From JAISFI01 sp031553775 (GTDB taxonomy: Bacteria > Bacteroidota > Bacteroidia > Bacteroidales > Azobacteroidaceae), in the NCBI GenBank assembly GCA_031553775.1, contig JAVBLA010000009.1:70840-134839 (forward strand): DNA of 64,000 bases, read 5' to 3'. Every line of letters begins with the position of its first letter. Position 1 is the stretch's first letter. A model generated the notes under the pieces. That model saw only the letters and a list, made by a program, of their open reading frames with translations. It was not told the origin of the DNA and searched no databases. Positions 1 to 8,707 of this stretch are shown piece after piece. The translations under genes and the position numbers were made by a program.

Positions 1-1294
1 TTACCTCTATATCGAACGATTTAACACGCTGTCCCAGGCGGATATACTCCTGCAACAACACATAATGAATCTTTTGAGCCTCTCCCAGATCAATTTCGAC
101 AAATCCGGTTAATTGTCCGTCGTCGGTTGCCCAGTAGGTATTTTTATCTCCGTCGGTAACATTTTTTGCCGCATAAGTAGTAGAATTTTTACGATAAGTA
201 TCGGCTACAGCATGCACGCCAGCTGCCAGATTTACGGCAAAAGCCTCATCACGCATTTTCTTCCAGGCTTTTAACGATTGAATGTCATTATCGTGCAGCA
301 ATCCCCGTTGATCAGGAGGAATATTCAGCAATAAATTAGCCCCTCTTCCCACAGATTCCAAATAAATTTTAAATAAATTGTCAGGTATACGAACCAGACT
401 ATCTTCCTCCGGATGATAAAACCACCCCGGACGAATGGAGACATCCACTTCGGACGGGATCCAGGATGTTCCATCTTCAGAACCCTGGTTAAGCAGCGTT
501 CCTATACCGGCTTTCCCCGGATGCAAAGTATCACTGTTGATAATACACCAATTCGGATCACCGGCAAAACCTTTTTCATTGCCGCACCAACGGATATCAG
601 GACCCGCATCACTGAACATCATGGCTTCGGGAGAAATACTACGGACAATTGCCTGGGTATTTTTCCAGTCATAGTAAACCGTATTATCAATCTTACGAAG
701 TTCCCGGACCCCACCGTAATAACCATCGCCTCCGTTAGCTCCGTCGAACCAGATTTCAAAAACAGGCCCGTAATTTTCAAGCAATTCCTGTAATTGATTG
801 CGGTAATAAGTCAGATATTCCGGTTTTCCGTATTCCGGCCGGTTCCGGTCCCAGGGAGAAAGATAGATTCCAAATGGCAATCCGTGTTTTTTACAGGCAT
901 CGGAAACCTCTTTCACAATATCGCCTTGTCCATTTTTATAAGGACTGTTCCTGATCGAATGTTCCGTATATTTACTGGGCCACAGGCAAAATCCGTCATG
1001 GTGTTTACAGGTTAAAATCAAACCTTTCAACCCGGCTTCTTTCAGGCAAAGCACCCATTGTTCCGGATCAAAATCCGAAGGGTTGAATACATCCGGTTTT
1101 TCATCACCATAACCCCATTCTTTCCCCGTAAATGTATTCGTGGTAAAATGGATAAAGGCGTACTGCTCCATTTCCTGCCATTTCAATTGATATTCATTGG
1201 GAACAGGCAGCAATGCTACCGGGGGTAATACTTCTTTTTTACAGGAAAAAAGGGAAAAGAATAGGATGATTGTTAAATAGTGGGGAGATTTCAT
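1..1294 (-). CDS. Alpha-L-fucosidase, GH29 lipoprotein (3' end beyond window)
   Basis: Reading leftward from an ATG at 1294 the frame stays open to the window edge, giving about 431 residues; the C-terminus is missing. The N-terminus is a lipoprotein signal (hydrophobic run then LFSC, Cys near residue 18). Family GH29 hydrolyses alpha-linked L-fucose from glycans by a retaining mechanism. Seen here: the KHHDGFCLWPS segment typical of GH29 and a WFDGAN motif whose Asp (residue 184) is the expected nucleophile. After the barrel a discoidin-like F5/8 type C domain begins (DGDKNTYWATDD) and runs off the edge. The protein resembles the fucosidase at 47574-49454 in motifs and layout, so the two are paralogues. 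No regulator is visible next to it. Family call is firm; substrate linkage is unknown. Confidence 0.9.
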   Translation of the reverse strand, partial: MKSPHYLTIILFFSLFSCKKEVLPPVALLPVPNEYQLKWQEMEQYAFIHFTTNTFTGKEWGYGDEKPDVFNPSDFDPEQWVLCLKEAGLKGLILTCKHHDGFCLWPSKYTEHSIRNSPYKNGQGDIVKEVSDACKKHGLPFGIYLSPWDRNRPEYGKPEYLTYYRNQLQELLENYGPVFEIWFDGANGGDGYYGGVRELRKIDNTVYYDWKNTQAIVRSISPEAMMFSDAGPDIRWCGNEKGFAGDPNWCIINSDTLHPGKAGIGTLLNQGSEDGTSWIPSEVDVSIRPGWFYHPEEDSLVRIPDNLFKIYLESVGRGANLLLNIPPDQRGLLHDNDIQSLKAWKKMRDEAFAVNLAAGVHAVADTYRKNSTTYAAKNVTDGDKNTYWATDDGQLTGFVEIDLGEAQKIHYVLLQEYIRLGQRVKSFDIEV

Positions 1295-1299
1295 TAAAA

Positions 1300-1316
1300 A
1301 TTGAAAATTGAAAATG
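1300..1316. repeat. Short ATTGAAA heptad run upstream of the fucosidase gene
   Basis: Two copies of ATTGAAA followed by ATG lie directly upstream of the fucosidase start. The reverse complement pattern (TTTTCAA twice) appears at about 51279-51293 before xth. They are small members of the 7-bp repeat style found in longer form elsewhere in the window. Confidence 0.45.
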
Positions 1317-1335
1317 TAATTTGGCTATGGGGGAA

Positions 1336-2517
1336 TTATAGTACTCCTAGTTTTTTACCTACTTTGATGAAGGCATCCACACAACGGTCTAAATGTTCCT
1401 GCTCATGAGCAGCCGATACCTGTACCCGGATGCGGGCTTGTCCCTTGGGAACCACCGGATAATAAAAACCGGTAACATAGATACCTTCTTCCGAAAGTCC
1501 GGCGGCCATCTCCTGAGAAAGCTTGGCATCGTACAGCATTACGGCACAAATGGCGGACTGGGTCGGTTTGATATCGAAACCGGCTTCCCGCATGCGGGAG
1601 ATAAAGTAATCTGTATTCCCATGCAGTTTATCCTGTAAGCGGTTGGATTCTTTCACTAAACGGAAAGCTTTGATTCCGGCAGCTGCTACCGAAGGCGGTA
1701 TGGAGTTGGAAAACAAATAAGGCCTGGAACGCTGACGTAACATCTCCACTATTTCTTTTTTGGCAGTGGTAAACCCGCCGATCGCTCCTCCGAATGCTTT
1801 ACCTAAGGTACCGGTAATAATATCTACTTTTCCTCTCAAATCAAATTGTTCAGTGGTTCCCCGTCCTGTCTGCCCAACAACCCCGGCTGAATGAGACTCA
1901 TCGACCATGATCATTGCATCGTATTTCCGGGCCAAGGCATATATCTGATCCAATGGGGCTACATTTCCATCCATAGAAAATACGCCATCGGTTACAATCA
2001 ACCGGTAACGCTGCGCCTGTGCTTTTTTCAGCTGCTCTTCCAGGTCTTTCATATCGGCATTGGCATAACGATACCGAACCGCTTTACACAAACGTACCCC
2101 ATCAATGATAGATGCATGGTTCAGGGCGTCGGAAATAATAGCATCTTCTTCTCCCAGCAAGGGTTCAAACACACCTCCGTTGGCATCGAAACAGGCTGCA
2201 TATAAAATAGAATCTTCCATGCCGAAGAAATCGGCTATTTCCGCTTCTAATTGTTTATGCAATTCCTGGGTACCACAGATAAAACGGACAGACGACATTC
2301 CATATCCATGAGTATCCATCGCCTTTTGAGCGGCTTCGATCAATTCCCGGTTATCCGACAAGCCCAAATAGTTATTGGCACAAAAATTAAGAGATTCTTT
2401 CCCGTTATCCAACCGGATACTGGCATTCTGAGGAGATACGATAACCCTTTCCTGCTTATAAAGCCCTGCTTCTTTGATCTCTTTCAACTGCGAAGATAAA
2501 TACTGCAAATATTCCAT
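1336..2517 (-). CDS. kbl: Glycine C-acetyltransferase (2-amino-3-ketobutyrate CoA ligase)
   Basis: A 393-residue PLP-dependent enzyme of the alpha-oxoamine synthase family, the usual length for Kbl (about 395-400). It cleaves 2-amino-3-oxobutyrate with CoA to glycine and acetyl-CoA in threonine breakdown. The PLP-binding lysine lies in TGTLGKAFGG (Lys240); DESHSAGVVG carries the Asp/His pair that contacts the cofactor, and the N-terminal NNYLGLS motif is typical. Related acyl transferases (BioF, serine palmitoyltransferase) share the fold, but the near full-length similarity to Kbl favours this call. No threonine dehydrogenase gene is adjacent in the window. A possible promoter and a small ORF lie in the 328-bp region upstream. 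Confidence 0.93.
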   Translation of the reverse strand: MEYLQYLSSQLKEIKEAGLYKQERVIVSPQNASIRLDNGKESLNFCANNYLGLSDNRELIEAAQKAMDTHGYGMSSVRFICGTQELHKQLEAEIADFFGMEDSILYAACFDANGGVFEPLLGEEDAIISDALNHASIIDGVRLCKAVRYRYANADMKDLEEQLKKAQAQRYRLIVTDGVFSMDGNVAPLDQIYALARKYDAMIMVDESHSAGVVGQTGRGTTEQFDLRGKVDIITGTLGKAFGGAIGGFTTAKKEIVEMLRQRSRPYLFSNSIPPSVAAAGIKAFRLVKESNRLQDKLHGNTDYFISRMREAGFDIKPTQSAICAVMLYDAKLSQEMAAGLSEEGIYVTGFYYPVVPKGQARIRVQVSAAHEQEHLDRCVDAFIKVGKKLGVL

Positions 2518-2845
2518 AAAATAGTGTATTAAATTTTTAGCTTTTAGTTCTATGACCTATTGATCTAAGCATAACAATACGAAGCCTGCCCATACGGCAA
2601 TCGACATATATTTGTTATTTTTCATGATAAACTAGTAAGCAATCTTTGGAGATAACTTCTAATGAGGTTCAAAAATAATATTTTTTTCCGGATTACATGG
2701 CCAACATATCCATATCTTTTGAAATTTGCCATTTATAAAAAACCGGATTTTGTTTAAAACTTTGAGGGATTGGTTGATTAAGATTTTTCCTGAAAGCGAT
2801 TCAGGTTAATTTTACTTCGATGTAAAAAAATCAAATAACAGCCAC
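2518..2845. other. Divergent intergenic region between kbl and the arylsulfotransferase gene
   Basis: This gap carries the start regions of two divergent genes. On the minus strand a TATTTTTG box (2670-2677) matches the Bacteroidota -7 consensus; a TTGG at 2701-2704 could be the -33 element but the 23-nt spacing is a little long. A 22-codon ORF sits between that box and kbl (separate entry). On the plus strand no clean TAnnTTTG box is seen ahead of 2846. Nothing else is recognisable. Confidence 0.4.
2557..2625 (-). CDS. Possible 22-residue membrane peptide in the kbl leader
   Basis: ATG to TAG gives a 22-residue peptide starting MKNNKYMSIAVW and ending LLCLDQ: a short basic start followed by about 15 hydrophobic residues, as in a single-pass small membrane protein. 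It lies between a -7-like box at 2670-2677 and the kbl start, so it would be on the kbl transcript. There is no strong Shine-Dalgarno, which is common in this phylum. It could be chance; the composition and placement are the only support. Confidence 0.3.
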   Translation of the reverse strand: MKNNKYMSIAVWAGFVLLCLDQ

Positions 2846-4360
2846 ATGAAAACTTTAAGAATCTATTGGATCGCAGGCTTAATTCTTTTCACATTTCTTC
2901 AGGCCTATGGCCAAAGCTGGGGGAAGTATACACTGATTGCCTCACAGGGTAGTACCACTGCTAAATTAGTGGATTTGCAGGGTACAACATATAAAAGCTG
3001 GTCTCTTTCCGGCAGTAACGGATACTGCAGCCTGCTTACTCCCGATCGCTGCCTGGTACGAATAGTCGGTGGAAACGGCGGAAGTGGCGGAAGTAAAATC
3101 GAAAAAGTAGATTGGAACGGTAAAGTTGTATGGAGTTATTCCATTGCCGCACATCATGATATCTGTGTTCTTCCTAATGGAAACGTATTGGCCACTGTTC
3201 AGGCTACAGCCACCTCGGCGGAACTGTCGGAACGGGGCTTTACCGGAGGAACCACCACTGTATCGAACAGCCTGTCGTACGACAAGATAGTAGAGATAGA
3301 CGGCGTCAATCAAAAAATTGTATGGGAATGGAGATTCATCGACCATTTAATACAAAATGTCAAAAGTAGTGCCTCTAATTACGGGGTACCGGCCGATAAT
3401 CCCCAACGCTTCAACATTCAAGTCAAAGGCGACAACGGATATAATGATTGGATGCACATGAATGGACTTGATTACAATCCCCTTCGGGACCAGATCGTGA
3501 TCAGTTGTAAATATATGAAAGAAATTTTCGTAATAGACCACAGTACCACCACGGCGGAAGCGAAAACAAGCAGCGGAGGCTTATCTGGCAAGGGTGGTGA
3601 TTTCCTGTACCGCTGGGGATGTCCCTCCAATTATGGAAAAACCAACACTTCCACCAATGTTTTTGGTACTATACACAATGCTTCATGGATACTGGGAGAA
3701 AATTACCTCGCTCAGAATACAAATTCTTCGGGAGAAAATTACCATGCATATGCCGGGCAGATTTCTGTTTTCAGCAATACAAATGTAGGGGGCATGACAA
3801 TCATTCCACCTTATTCGGAAAACAGTTTTTTATTCGACTATACACAAGGAAGTGCATATGGCCCAACTTCTTATTACAAAAAACTATCTATTTCGGGACG
3901 CTCTACTAACATGGGCTGTGCACAGGCATTACCGAATGGAAATATGCTGGTATTCGGCGGATCCGGGTTCAGCACGGTTTATGAAGTCAATAGCAGCGGA
4001 AGTTCTATCTGGACTAACAACACGGTAAGTAATTGTGCAAAAATGGCCCGTTACTCGGAAGCATATGTCAACGGCGATTATGCAGAAATCTGCGCAAACG
4101 TCGCTATCGGGAGCCTGGGAACCGGGTTGGCAAAAAATACGGTTCAAAGCAAATGGTCCGTCCCCAGCGGCAAAGCCGGAGAAACCCTGTTGATCAACAA
4201 TCTGGAAGAAAGTCCGGATAACCTGATAGAACTTTACGATTTGAGCGGCAGAAAATTAGCCGTTCAAAAAGGGAGTTCCGGAATTACCCTGCCGCAATGC
4301 ACAAAAGGAATCTATATCATTCAAGTGAACAATCATCCAATGAAATTAATTATTCGATAA
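2846..4360 (+). CDS. Arylsulfotransferase (ASST)-like protein with T9SS sorting domain
   Basis: 504 residues with an N-terminal signal peptide (cut near YGQ, residue 23), a beta-propeller-type body and a C-terminal T9SS sorting domain (LIELYDLSGRKL to KLIIR). The body resembles arylsulfate sulfotransferases, which move sulfate between phenolic compounds without PAPS. Seen: DWMHMNGLDY (His204) and TIHNAS (His277/Asn278), which look like the conserved active-site positions of the family, and a late NGNMLVFGG strand. The histidine that is transiently sulfated in the E. coli enzyme could not be placed with confidence, so activity is uncertain. Thirteen bases separate it from the CotH gene, suggesting one transcript. 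The T9SS tail implies secretion or surface attachment. Confidence 0.7.
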   Translation: MKTLRIYWIAGLILFTFLQAYGQSWGKYTLIASQGSTTAKLVDLQGTTYKSWSLSGSNGYCSLLTPDRCLVRIVGGNGGSGGSKIEKVDWNGKVVWSYSIAAHHDICVLPNGNVLATVQATATSAELSERGFTGGTTTVSNSLSYDKIVEIDGVNQKIVWEWRFIDHLIQNVKSSASNYGVPADNPQRFNIQVKGDNGYNDWMHMNGLDYNPLRDQIVISCKYMKEIFVIDHSTTTAEAKTSSGGLSGKGGDFLYRWGCPSNYGKTNTSTNVFGTIHNASWILGENYLAQNTNSSGENYHAYAGQISVFSNTNVGGMTIIPPYSENSFLFDYTQGSAYGPTSYYKKLSISGRSTNMGCAQALPNGNMLVFGGSGFSTVYEVNSSGSSIWTNNTVSNCAKMARYSEAYVNGDYAEICANVAIGSLGTGLAKNTVQSKWSVPSGKAGETLLINNLEESPDNLIELYDLSGRKLAVQKGSSGITLPQCTKGIYIIQVNNHPMKLIIR

Positions 4361-4372
4361 ATCTTTTTAAGC

Positions 4373-7318
4373 ATGAAAAAGTTACTATTGTTATCATTAT
4401 TGTTGCTTGTTGTTTTGTTTTCAAAAGCACAAGGACAAGTTTCCGTTACTTTTTCAACGGATTTTACAGAAACCGATCTCACACTGATTGTGGAAGATAA
4501 GTCGGTGAGTTCCCTTATATCTCTTCTCGATGCCAGAGGCATATTTCTTGTCTATGAGCCATCGGCTACTTTTAGTGTAGGAATCAGGGTGCCTTTAACC
4601 AGGGTGGGAGAAACACTGACTTACTCTTCTGCGCCTGTCACTTTGGAGAAAAATACGCTATATGAGTATTATTTCGAAATCGGCGACGACGGGTATTTTG
4701 CAGAAGGATCGATCGGGGATATGGCATTGTTGGCTCCGGGTTATTATCGTTTCCTGTATACCAATACAACCAATGATACCTGGACGCTGGATGCCTGCAC
4801 TTTTAACGGAATGAGCCCTGCAGGTAAAAAACTTTTGCGGGTAAAGGTCGACATGAGCGGAACCGATGTTTCATCAGCAGGTATTTTTGCAGTATCCGGA
4901 AAAACCATCGTGCCGCTGGTAAACGCTAATAAAGCCGTCAATTCCGGTGATAATCAGAATATTTATGAAGGAATTTTATATGGTGCTACCGGAACAGATG
5001 TAACGTATACTTTTTATAATGGCACTGTTCCGTCCGACCGGTTAATCGATAATAACACATATACTGCTCAGCTGAAAGAAGACACTGAAAATAACACAGT
5101 ATCATTTTCAACAACAGACCTTTACGAAGCTGTCAATTTCGACTTGTACGATCCCGACCATATCCAGCGGATAGAAATGAAGTTCGCAGAAGAAAACTGG
5201 GCCGAAATCCTTTCCGGCAACAAAGACCAGAATCTCGATGTATATTTGCAATCGGAATGGGTCAAAATAAATGGCGTAAGCCTTCCGGGAGCCGGAGTCA
5301 AGTTCAAAGGAAACAGTTCGTACGATGCCTCACAAACTAAAAATCCGTTCAACATCTCATTGGACGAATTCGTATCCAATAAATACCAGGGATATACTTC
5401 CCTTAAATTAGCTAATGTTTACGGCGACCCTTCTTTTGTCCGTGAAGTAGTTTCCTACGAAATCCTCAACAAATATATAGAATCGGGAAAAGCCAATTTC
5501 GCACAGGTATATGCGAACGGAGAATACCTCGGATTATACACCAATACGGAGCCGGTCAACAAATCGTTCTGTAGCCGTCACTACGGTTCTAAAAGCAATA
5601 CTTTCTTAGATTGCTCCCCGGTAGTATCTCCTACGGTGGCAACCAAAAGTAACCTCAGGTATATTTCTGCCAACCAGGCAGATTACGAAGCTTCCTATGA
5701 ATTGAAAGTAGGCACCTGGGAAAGCTTTATTGCACTCTGCGATACAGTCACAAACAATCCTTCCGCATTGGAAAAAGTAATGGATATTGACAAATTCATT
5801 TGGCTTACCGCCTTTAATAATATGGCCGTAAATCTGGATAGTTATATCGGGGTATATAGCCAGAACTATTATCTTTACCAAAGCTCAGAAGGTCGGTTTA
5901 TGGCTATTCCATGGGATTTCAATCTCTCTTTCGGGGGATTCAATAACATCGGAAATCTCAACCGTTTATCTACTTTAACCCCCGAACAAAGGCAACAATT
6001 GGCATTAAACGTTCACAGTACGGACGACTACTGGCCGATGCTTAAAAATATTTATGGAAACGATCGATGGAAAAAAATGTACCTGGCACATTGTAAAACC
6101 ATTTACGAAGAAAACTTCAAAAACAATGCTTACTTGGAATCTGCAGTACAATGGCAGGCACAGGCAGAGCGAAGCGTAGCTGCCGACAAAAACAAATTTT
6201 ATTCCTCATTAGACGCATTTTATAATAGTTTGACCGACAATTACGCGGTGAACGGTTATGCGGTAAACGGTCTCAAAACATTTGTGGATGCCCGTAAAAC
6301 TTACCTGGCCGGATTAGCTGAATTCACAGCGGTACAACCGGTTCTTTATAACCGATCGGGTAACGAAGGAGTCTTTAGCGTTCAAGCGGATAATGCCAAT
6401 AGAGTATTCTTTTACTATCGCCAGTTAGGAGACGGAAACGGAGCTTTCAATGCGGTTGAGATGACAGGAACAGGAGGAGTATATTCCACCAGTCTATCGG
6501 ATATTACAACCACCCTGGAATATTATTTTTATGCCGAAAATGATCAGATCGGAGCCTTCCTGCCTGCTCGTGCAGCACATGAGTTCTATACCTATGAAGT
6601 ATCGAACGAAGAGGAGGATGACTTGGCAGCTTACTGGATCAATGAAGACTTTGCTTCTCATGCTGTTGAAGCGGACTATATTACATCAGTAACAGCCCGT
6701 CTCTCCAAACCTAACAATATCGAGCTGACAAGCTATTATACCAATATCGAAATACAAGGAGGAACTTGTGGATCCGGTAACGGTTTACGTATCAGAGGAT
6801 TGGGAGACAATGGATATGTTGAATTCACCGTACCTTCCGTAAATAGCAGTATCATTGCTATAAAAGCAAAAAGTAGTTCCGCCGACCGGAGTATGAATAT
6901 TTACAAAAACGGAGAATTGGCTGAAACCATAAATAATCTGGACGAAAATAATTGCTACGAATATGTTGATGCTGTAAAATCGGCAACACCTGTTACCTAC
7001 AAAATAACAGGAGGAAAATCCGGTGACACCAAACCGGTAATAATTTCATCCATTATCGTGGAAAAATATACGAATTCAGGGATCGATCAATCGAAAGCAA
7101 CAGAGATTAAGGTTTATCCCAACCCGGCTTCCGATATCGTCAGAATCTCCGGATGCAAATCAAACGATCTTATAATGGTATACAACCTAACCGGCAGTAC
7201 CATCTATAAAGCCACAGCCCATGGTAATGAATGCTCTATTCCCGTGGAAAATTGGGCAAATGGTATCTATGTTCTCAAGTGTAACAATCTGACGTATAAG
7301 TTGATTGTGAAACACTAA
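4373..7318 (+). CDS. CotH-family protein kinase-like secreted protein with T9SS sorting domain
   Basis: 981 residues with a signal peptide (MKKLLLLSLLLLVVLF then KAQGQ). The CotH region spans roughly residues 260-560: KFKGNSSYD, the KNPFNISLDEF segment, SLKLANVYGDPSFVRE, a YANGEYLGLYTNTEPVN strand and IPWDFNLSFGG with the expected metal-binding Asp515. CotH proteins are atypical kinases related to Fam20C; the Bacillus protein phosphorylates spore coat proteins. Unknown beta-rich regions flank the domain (residues 25-250 and 640-900). A T9SS type A tail (VYPNPASDIV to KLIVKH) ends the protein. It follows the arylsulfotransferase-like gene closely and is followed by an inverted-repeat element. 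Target protein unknown. Confidence 0.8.
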   Translation: MKKLLLLSLLLLVVLFSKAQGQVSVTFSTDFTETDLTLIVEDKSVSSLISLLDARGIFLVYEPSATFSVGIRVPLTRVGETLTYSSAPVTLEKNTLYEYYFEIGDDGYFAEGSIGDMALLAPGYYRFLYTNTTNDTWTLDACTFNGMSPAGKKLLRVKVDMSGTDVSSAGIFAVSGKTIVPLVNANKAVNSGDNQNIYEGILYGATGTDVTYTFYNGTVPSDRLIDNNTYTAQLKEDTENNTVSFSTTDLYEAVNFDLYDPDHIQRIEMKFAEENWAEILSGNKDQNLDVYLQSEWVKINGVSLPGAGVKFKGNSSYDASQTKNPFNISLDEFVSNKYQGYTSLKLANVYGDPSFVREVVSYEILNKYIESGKANFAQVYANGEYLGLYTNTEPVNKSFCSRHYGSKSNTFLDCSPVVSPTVATKSNLRYISANQADYEASYELKVGTWESFIALCDTVTNNPSALEKVMDIDKFIWLTAFNNMAVNLDSYIGVYSQNYYLYQSSEGRFMAIPWDFNLSFGGFNNIGNLNRLSTLTPEQRQQLALNVHSTDDYWPMLKNIYGNDRWKKMYLAHCKTIYEENFKNNAYLESAVQWQAQAERSVAADKNKFYSSLDAFYNSLTDNYAVNGYAVNGLKTFVDARKTYLAGLAEFTAVQPVLYNRSGNEGVFSVQADNANRVFFYYRQLGDGNGAFNAVEMTGTGGVYSTSLSDITTTLEYYFYAENDQIGAFLPARAAHEFYTYEVSNEEEDDLAAYWINEDFASHAVEADYITSVTARLSKPNNIELTSYYTNIEIQGGTCGSGNGLRIRGLGDNGYVEFTVPSVNSSIIAIKAKSSSADRSMNIYKNGELAETINNLDENNCYEYVDAVKSATPVTYKITGGKSGDTKPVIISSIIVEKYTNSGIDQSKATEIKVYPNPASDIVRISGCKSNDLIMVYNLTGSTIYKATAHGNECSIPVENWANGIYVLKCNNLTYKLIVKH

Positions 7319-7325
7319 CTTTTTT

Positions 7326-7474
7326 AGTTAAGAGTTAAGAATTAAGAGTTAAGAATTGGGATTCTTCGAATCCCCGGATAAAGGTACTCTTTGTACACTT
7401 TTTACAACAAAGAACTACTACTTTTCCGGATTTCTGAAATCCAACTCTTAACTCTTAATTCTTAACTCTTAACT
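7326..7474. repeat. Heptad-based inverted-repeat element, copy 1
   Basis: Left arm (7326-7357) is four 7-bp units, AGTTAAG AGTTAAG AATTAAG AGTTAAG, then AATT. The right arm (7441-7474) is its near-perfect reverse complement over about 34 bp. Just inside the left arm is a hairpin GGGATTC-TTC-GAATCCC (7358-7374). The interior holds AAAGAACTAC...CTTTTCCGGA (about 7410-7430). The same arrangement is found at 55216-55346. It fills the gap between two convergent genes, ending 2 bp from the stop codon of the next, and could act as a two-way terminator. No transposase is inside. Confidence 0.8.
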
Positions 7475-7476
7475 CT

Positions 7477-8508
7477 CTAAAACTTATAACTCAACCCCAC
7501 AACCGTACCATAGTCCATAGAGCCTGCAGTAGCATCCGGTGGCCGACTATCAAAATTCAGGTACAGATTCAATGAAAAAGAAAAATCTTTGAATAATTCC
7601 CAGTTTAAAGTTGTATTGGAATCATACCTGACCCGGCCCCATTGAGTGATCCCGGTATAAAAAACATGTTGGGATGATATTTGTATGTTCGGATGGGAAA
7701 ATTTGTAATAATCCAACGAAAAACCGGCCGGAACCTCACAGAGAAAATTTTCATCAATCCCGGTAGTACTTTGTTCCTGGCTCACACTTAATCCGGCAAG
7801 TCCCATGATCTGGAAATTTCTGCTGAAAACAACTTTATACCCGCCGGCAAGCGATTCCTGAAAACGACGGGAAATTGACAGTTGTAAATTACGCTGATAA
7901 TCGAGCGATCCCAAAGAATACCACATGCCTTTGAGATTATAAAGCGCAGTAATATCAAAATCTTCCCTGTCGCGCGAAAATGAGGATGTATCGATCGATG
8001 CGATTCCGGAACCTGATAGTGAGATTTCAAGACGTTTAGCGGTATATGTCACCGAAAAATTCATATTCAACTGCCCGATTCCGCTCGAACGTGAATAACT
8101 GAACCCGGAAGATACACTTCCCGAAAGATTATCCCAAAACCGGTTCTTATACAATAACAGGGAATTGATACTGCTAATTTCAACCATATGATGGTGTAAT
8201 TCCGTTACTATAATCACCCAGCCTGCTTTCCCCGAGGGTTTTAATGCTCCATAATAGATTGCCTTGTCGGATGTTTCTATCCGTAAAGTATCTGCAGATG
8301 AATTGATGGTTTTAATTTTTGAAGTTTTCAGGCTGACCAATCCTACATCTTTCGAATCGAACGATAGCATACCCAGGTGAAGTTCTTTAATGTCACCAAT
8401 CAGCATTTCTCCGTTTCGAAGAAAAATCGTGTCTTTAGGCATATCCTCACTGGCAAATAATATAGCAAACGGCCCTAACCAAAATAAAAAAATAAATGCC
8501 GGCTTCAC
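7477..8508 (-). CDS. DUF481-type outer-membrane beta-barrel protein
   Basis: About 343 residues if started at GTG 8508, which gives a normal signal peptide (VKPAFIFLFWLGPFAILF then ASED). The frame is open further up to ATG 8571 or 8643, but a perfect -7 box TATATTTG at 8544-8551 (minus strand) places the transcript start below those ATGs. The first part (residues 25-120) looks like the small SH3-like domain that precedes DUF481 barrels (LRNGEMLIGDIKEL). The rest is amphipathic strands ending in VVGLSYKF with a terminal Phe, as in outer-membrane barrels. Function of the family is unknown. It abuts the heptad repeat at its 3' end and is divergent from the broken integrase. Confidence 0.7.
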   Translation of the reverse strand: MKPAFIFLFWLGPFAILFASEDMPKDTIFLRNGEMLIGDIKELHLGMLSFDSKDVGLVSLKTSKIKTINSSADTLRIETSDKAIYYGALKPSGKAGWVIIVTELHHHMVEISSINSLLLYKNRFWDNLSGSVSSGFSYSRSSGIGQLNMNFSVTYTAKRLEISLSGSGIASIDTSSFSRDREDFDITALYNLKGMWYSLGSLDYQRNLQLSISRRFQESLAGGYKVVFSRNFQIMGLAGLSVSQEQSTTGIDENFLCEVPAGFSLDYYKFSHPNIQISSQHVFYTGITQWGRVRYDSNTTLNWELFKDFSFSLNLYLNFDSRPPDATAGSMDYGTVVGLSYKF

Positions 8509-8543
8509 CGGTATTAAATGCAGAATATAGGATCTTGTTTTTT

Positions 8544-8551
8544 CAAATATA
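8544..8551 (-). promoter_or_regulatory. -7 promoter box for the DUF481 gene
   Basis: TATATTTG on the minus strand, an exact TAnnTTTG match 36 bases upstream of the GTG start proposed at 8508. No good TTTG -33 element was found at the right spacing. Confidence 0.4.
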
Positions 8552-8707
8552 ACAGGAAGTATCTTAATCATATCCGTTACTTGTATTCTTTGGATATAAA
8601 ACAGCAATCCTGTCATTTTGTTTTTCGGGAAGTCAGCCGCCAAGTATTATTTTCACTTATCTTTGTCGTTTTTAAAATCTCAGTAATCACTATTAAAAAG
8701 CCCATTC

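Noticed and set aside
7326..7474. Tandem short repeats considered as a CRISPR array
   Set aside because: The units are only 7 bp with no spacers and are arranged as inverted arms; no cas genes are in the window.
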